A DNA stretch of 64,000 bases from Dioscorea cayenensis subsp. rotundata (lineage: Eukaryota > Streptophyta > Magnoliopsida > Dioscoreales > Dioscoreaceae): positions 2,232,001-2,296,000 of the forward strand of contig NC_052487.1 in NCBI RefSeq assembly GCF_009730915.1. Reading direction: 5' to 3'. The notes below the pieces were generated by a model. The model had not been told where the DNA came from and ran no database searches. It worked only from the letters and a program-made list of their open reading frames with translations. Position 1 is the first letter of the stretch. Each line of letters begins with the position of its first letter. Made by a program: the position numbers and the translations under genes. Below are positions 58,501-64,000 of the stretch, piece by piece.

Positions 58501-59687
58501 GATATGACCTTTTAATTGTAATTACTAGAAGCAAACATGCATATATATTTGGCAATCTGAAAAAAAAATTTCTATACTCTTCAAAACAAGTAAATTCTAT
58601 CTGAATTTTCTCCCTGTGATGTTTTTGTTTTGATTTTTCCCCTTGATTTTGATGGTGTTTGATATATTATTTTATTGCTTGATTATATCTGAAATTTAAA
58701 TGTAGAAGTTAAGGTTTCTAAAAAGAGGATGGATTTAATTGTATTTTCAATTAATATTATTATCATAGTTACTTCCCTTGGCTTATTCAAAATACTACAG
58801 ACTAATTGAAATATTGTGAGAGATGATAAGCATGCATTAAGGTAACCAATGTTTGGAACCAACCAATTAGAATAAACAAAAATTAAAATTATCTGAGAGA
58901 TGTTAAGTAAGCATTTAGTTAACTACACTGTGCATGCATCCAAATAATGCATCTTTCTTTGAAATTTAATCTGCCTCTGTGCCTAAATGTATTATATATG
59001 AATTTATAAAATCAAATTTTTATTATTGAATAATTCATGCCATTATCTTTTAACTTTTTTTTTTAATGAGTTTGGCATTGTCCCTGTTATGAAAGAGGAT
59101 GTGGGAAATGAAAAGTCTTAGTTTAATTGTCACTGACATGTGGATATATTGGGTCATATGTGAGTGAGGTGCATGGACCAAATGCATTATTCTTAAGTCT
59201 TTGTGAAAAACTACTAAACCGATCACGCGCAGAGAGCTGGTCTCATGCAAAAACGCTCTCCTAGACACGTCAAAGTACCTACGTTCAGACCACCTGCAAC
59301 CTCTGAAGGTGCGTGCATGATCCCACGGGATTCACCAGGGGTGTATTCCCATACCACCGACTCCGATTTGCAAAACCTATCCCTGGTTCCATAGCTGGAG
59401 AATTTTTTTTCACATCCCCACGAGGATTGTCCTGTTTTTGCATCTATGGAATATAGCACTTATATATTTTAATTTAAATAATTTTTTAATAAAATACTTA
59501 TGTATGTATATATTAAAATTATGTATTCAGGACTGGGAGAAAAAGAGATTTTATTCCCCGATGGGGATTTACATCCCTGACTTGTTTCCAAATGTTAGCA
59601 TTTGCCCTGATTGAACTGGGTCAGATCGAGGCAAAATGACAACTCTATGTTTAAATTATGGTATAATACCCTAATTGGGTCCTCTAC

Positions 59688-59931
59688 TTTTGTCTCTCTT
59701 CTCTTTTCGTCCCTCTACTCAGAAATGCTCCTGACTAGTCCTTTTACTTTTGAAAATGTGCCCACTTAGTTAGAATTAATGCTCCTAAGTAGTTCCTCTA
59801 CTTTTAAAAATGGCTCAACTAGATGACTAGTTTAGAGTATTTTTAACTAAATGGGCACATTTTCAAAAATAAAGGGACTAGTCGGGAGCATTTCTGAGTA
59901 GAGAGACCAAAACCAAAGAGAGAGAAAAATA
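59688..59931. mobile_element. Fold-back MITE
   Basis: The left arm (about 59688-59795) contains CTACTCAGAAATGCTCCTGA and GAAAATGTGCCCACTTAGTT; the right arm (about 59823-59931) contains their complements. The arms are over 100 bases long with a centre of about 27 bases. No coding capacity. Confidence 0.7.
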
Positions 59932-62296
59932 TATACACTATTTTGATGATTATATTTTAAATTATCATGTAGGAGCCACAAACGGCTGCATAAGGCTTTT
60001 CCCTCACCTTCCAAAAGCTGGGTACTTTGGAGCCTTAGATTGTGACCCGTATTAGTAGTGCTAGGCCCATGACTTTCCTTAGTGAGACTTGCATTGCTTC
60101 TTAGCTCATTAGCTCATTAACTCGTATGAATGTAGTCGCATATATAACAATTCATTTAATGAGGATATGTTAATAGGCTCACTTAATCCTCATTGCAAAC
60201 ATATCTATCTATGCGCCGAACATTTCTATCACCATTTTCCTTAAGAGTAAATGTGAGGAATTTTTCTCTAATAAACAATGTTGTTGGACCCGGTTCAGTA
60301 TTGTCTACCATATCTCAGGGGTTGACGGTCAAGGGTTCAATTAGAGATGACTCAGAGTTGAATCTAGATCAATTATAAAATATAAAAGAATATATTATAA
60401 TGTAAAAAATTATGGCATAATAATTAATAATGATAAAATAGGATGTATAATACAATTGTAATAATATAAAAAATTTAAATTTTATATTATCTTTAAATAA
60501 ATACATAAAAATGTATAATTTAATTATAACCATGATCATTTAAATATTCACATATAATTTCCTGGATTCAAATTCATGAATTTGGATATACTCAAATTAA
60601 TTTTATTATCGTTATTAAATATTCGGGCCCAAATTTTGTAAATCATTGCTAACACTACCACCAACATCCCACTTTACCCAAAAAAAGAGAAAAACAAAAA
60701 AAAACAAAAAAAAACCTAACCTTAAGCACAGTATACTTTTTATCCAAGGTATGAGGCTTTATAGATTTTTGTATAAATGCTTAAATATCAATTTGGCAAT
60801 AAATCTATTCCAAATCTTCCTTAATTTTAAAGATAGCCAAGTGTTAGTAGCCAGTTTAAAATCTTTTTTAAAAAAATAAATCACAAAAAATAAAAGGAGA
60901 AAATCTATATGAAAGCTAGAGTGCACAATGAAAATCATCCCTCCGTTAAATGTTTGAATATGAAATTGGATAATAAATAAATGAATATTCGGATTTGAAA
61001 AAATTGAAAGATTGTTATCATTTGAGTTTGTTAAAATTTTGGATTTTTAAAAATAAAATAATAAAAATAATTGTTATCTAAATTAATTTAAATTTTGCAG
61101 CAAAAGTTTGTTAGTTGTATTTGATAATCATTGTATTAGTTTGAATATCCATAGTAGCATTAGTGCAAAAACCTGAGGCCTTCAAGATATTAATTTATTT
61201 TTCATCATATACATATATATTGGACTTTATGTGATGAGAGGAGAGGATAATATAATTTATATGGCATTACTCATGATAGTTGTGCAAATGCAAGAACAGA
61301 AATTGAAAACAATATTAAGAAACAGGAAAACAGAGAGTTTGATTCACTAATTGTTCAAGTTTGCTATGCTACTAATATGTTGATATTGATGCCTTTCTAT
61401 CAATTGAAATTTTTGTTAATTCTTTTATTCATTTTAACATATTAAGTACACTTGAGAGGAATGCTTTGGATACATATTAAGTCTTTTGCTCCTGATGTTC
61501 TATATATATATATATATATATATACTTGAGTCTAATAAATAAGCTACTAGTTTCCGAATAAAAGCTCTCTTTTTCTTCGACACAACATAGAGAGTAGTTA
61601 GTTTATATAATTATAGGCATCTAAATGCATTGAGGATAATAGACTTGTTTGATAATTATAAAGTTTTTTATTTTTAATTTTTTTTTTTAAAAACTTTGGG
61701 GTTAAATTTTAGATTTAATTGATTTTAGTTTGATTTACCAATGATTGCACACACACATATATAGATATATATGGGCACAAAAATCAGTTGCTGATGGTGA
61801 TGGTTACATCCATTGGAACATAGCTAGCTTCAAAAGTAATTAATGTATATATATATATATGTTAAGCATGCATAAATCGTATGCATGTACTCTTTGATCG
61901 GTCTAGTCATCATCATCTGAGGAAGCTTAGCTTAGGGATTAAGCTCACAAACACAATCAAAATTGTTGTGCCAAAATCGAACAAATAAAAAAAACAACAA
62001 AATAAAATATTTGAATAATAAACTATACACACACGCACTAAATATATATTGAGAGATACAGCTACATGCTTATTCAATGAGTGTCTAACATTTAACTTCA
62101 AAGGGTACAATTGGTTAACATCAATGAATTTCGGTCGATTTGCTTGGTTGTAAATGATGTTCAAAGCAAATGGTTTATATTGTAGGTACCTGAATCTCTG
62201 TAGATGTACATATGATTTGCATCAATGTCATCATTTATAAAATAAATACTATTATTTATTGTTTTCTTCATCATAGTACCATCATCATCTTCCATA

Positions 62297-64000
62297 TTAT
62301 TTATTTGATCAGTATCGTTTTCCAATATATATATATATATATATATATAGACATCTTTCATTAATTTAAATATATATATTTTTTTGTTTATTTTAATAAA
62401 TATTTATTAAATCAAAATTTAACGGAAAAAATAAAAAATAAAAACTCCCTAGAATAAGTTAGAAAAATTCCATTAAACCGAAACTTTTATCTCCAAAGGA
62501 ACACATGCAGAAGCAGAGAAAAATCAAGGATTAAGAGCTCTGTAACACATGAAGGGAAGAGGTGGGAACCATAATTTATAATATTGTACAATATTGTTGG
62601 CGGATTCATGTCATAGAGTCCAACAAGAAACGGCTATTCCAGAGCTAATTAATTAGCTTGGTCTTCAACAGGCATAGCCTCATCTGGAGGTACAACCACT
62701 GGTGCATACTGCAAACAGGTTAAAAAACATAATTTTAGTTTCTCAGCCAAGAAGAAATAAATCAAATAATGGATAGCAAAAGCCATAGAAAAATGAATAA
62801 CCTCATCCCCATCTTCACACATAACATCAAGAGCGCTCTCCTCAAAGTCCCAGCCAAATATGTCTTCCAATAATCCCTTGAGTTTTCTGGTCTGCATGTG
62901 AGACAGCAAGTTAGCTTCTTGTGCTAGAGAATTATTTTGAGAAAATTCTTCACAATAGAACCAGAATTATTTCTAACTATGTAACAAGTATTATAGTCCC
63001 TAATTTTCAGCATACATTTGATCAGAGAATGGTACTTGTGGGTTGTCTGCTGGGTTTCTCAATCTTGTGCATGGGGAATTACAGTTGATCACAGACAGTG
63101 AAGCTGAGTCAGTCTAATTGCAACATGGCGTTTGGAATTGGGATGTATAATCCCTACTCTGAATCATATCTAAAATGCAGATTTAGTTTTTTTTTTTTAT
63201 TTAGTTTACTAAAACTTCAAACAATTAAACTTTTCTTGTTCTCATGCCATGCTTATACCTTCTGGATTTCAAAATTATTATGGTTTCACTGAACAAAAGG
63301 GATTCTTGTCATTTCGTAAACAGAATAGAAACATGGATGAGTCAAGAAAAGGATTCAGCCTTCATACCCATGTCAGAAGATCTCCATCAATAACAGGAGA
63401 TTGTAACACCAAAAGAAAGAAGTCCTGGAAATAAAAAACATGCTCAGATGTTAACTAAAGCATCTTTCAAAGGAATACTCAAAAAACTGCTTCATGAAAA
63501 ACAACTATAATCATTAAATTGATAATCTGAGTAAACAGGTCAATCAAATATGAATTGGCCCAGTTAATGGAAAAAAAATCAGTGACGTAAATTTCCAACT
63601 ATGAACATATGCTCTAAGTAATTCATTTAACTCATGAATGATCTGCTCTAGTAATAAATTATTGCAATGCACAAATCCCTTGCAAAAACAGAAGTGCTTT
63701 AATGTTCAAAATGTAGGTGGGGCTGTCAACAGGTTACGCTAGCCTGAGATAACTTGAATACACGGCCTAAAATTTCACAACCATGCCCATGCCCTACTTC
63801 TTTCACGACTTGGGTCAAGCCCAGTGAAAATGCATTTGAAAATTGCATAAGCCTGAACACAACCTCAATTGCAACTGAATATTTTAATATGGCATTCCAA
63901 CTTTGGGCAACGGTGTTTTTTTTTAATATGCATTCAGTTCAGACTAGGCCAGAAGTAAATCTGTTTACAGTCCTAAATTGGACCTCAAGAACTTGCATTC
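62297..64000. repeat. Segmental duplication, right copy (runs off the window)
   Basis: Matches 39790-41513 almost base for base. Differences include a 4-base deletion near 62915, an extra TCAAATAA near 62761 and a loss of about 23 bases near 63567. It is still matching at the window edge. Confidence 0.9.
62649..64000 (-). CDS. Partial second copy of AAR2 (exons 11-13)
   Basis: Three exons match AAR2 exons 11-13: 63424-63368, 62891-62802 and 62708-62649. All splice sites and the stop are kept, and I saw no coding change from the first copy. The counterpart of exon 10 would begin about 40 bases beyond the window. It could be a whole second gene, a 3' fragment, or a haplotype piece left by the assembly. 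Confidence 0.7.

Larger units (their letters stand above)
57791..62296. other. Gene-poor region
   Basis: No credible gene. Holds a dispersed-repeat motif near 58180-58260, a GC-rich block at 59220-59460, a fold-back MITE at 59688-59931, and microsatellites near 61501-61524 and 61845-61860. Confidence 0.45.

Noticed and set aside
1-64000. tRNA, rRNA or other structured RNA genes
   Set aside because: Apart from the SINE head I saw no cloverleaf or conserved RNA; a covariance-model scan would be needed to be sure.

Overview
The window is AT-rich nuclear DNA from a flowering plant: genes with many introns, plant-only gene families (SINA-like E3 ligases, a HIPP metallochaperone, plant-type EXO1) and plant transposon families (Stowaway, CACTA, Mutator, Ty1/copia, a tRNA-derived SINE). 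The species cannot be fixed by eye; a monocot such as a yam would fit, but that is a guess.

Region 1 (1-23,750) is a tandem cluster of SINA-like RING E3 ubiquitin ligase genes, all on the + strand and all built of two exons with the intron splitting the RING finger. Three copies look whole (418-1906, 9176-10150, 21416-23738). One is expressed-looking but carries a 2-base slip near its end (16299-18018). Two are clear pseudogenes (about 2730-4248 and 11502-13290), each followed by the tail of an unrelated CUE/CID5-like gene, so that whole cassette was copied. The gaps hold a tRNA-derived SINE, RTE-like LINE tails, Stowaway and hAT-like MITEs, a mariner-like insertion in the promoter of the third locus, and a Mutator element with a 9-base target duplication and GC-rich cargo.

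Region 2 (25,485-39,082) is a normal genic stretch: EXO1 (12 exons, +), methionyl-tRNA formyltransferase (11 exons, +, starting only 233 bases after EXO1), a HIPP-type heavy-metal-binding prenylated protein (3 exons, +), and an acidic, probably organelle-targeted protein of unknown role (3 exons, -).

Region 3 (40,139-50,859) is a complete AAR2 splicing-factor gene on the - strand (13 exons). Its 4.8 kb sixth intron was enlarged by an old, broken Ty1/copia element that contains a large inverted duplication. A 111-base unit repeated three times lies just upstream of its start.

Region 4 (51,220-64,000) is gene-poor: Stowaway and fold-back MITEs, a 3.1 kb non-autonomous CACTA element inserted into a LINE ORF1 relic, and, at the right edge, a near-identical second copy of the last exons of AAR2 in the same orientation.

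Exon boundaries were chosen by splice consensus, reading phase and remembered family sequence; every multi-exon model given as intact closes in frame. No database search was possible.
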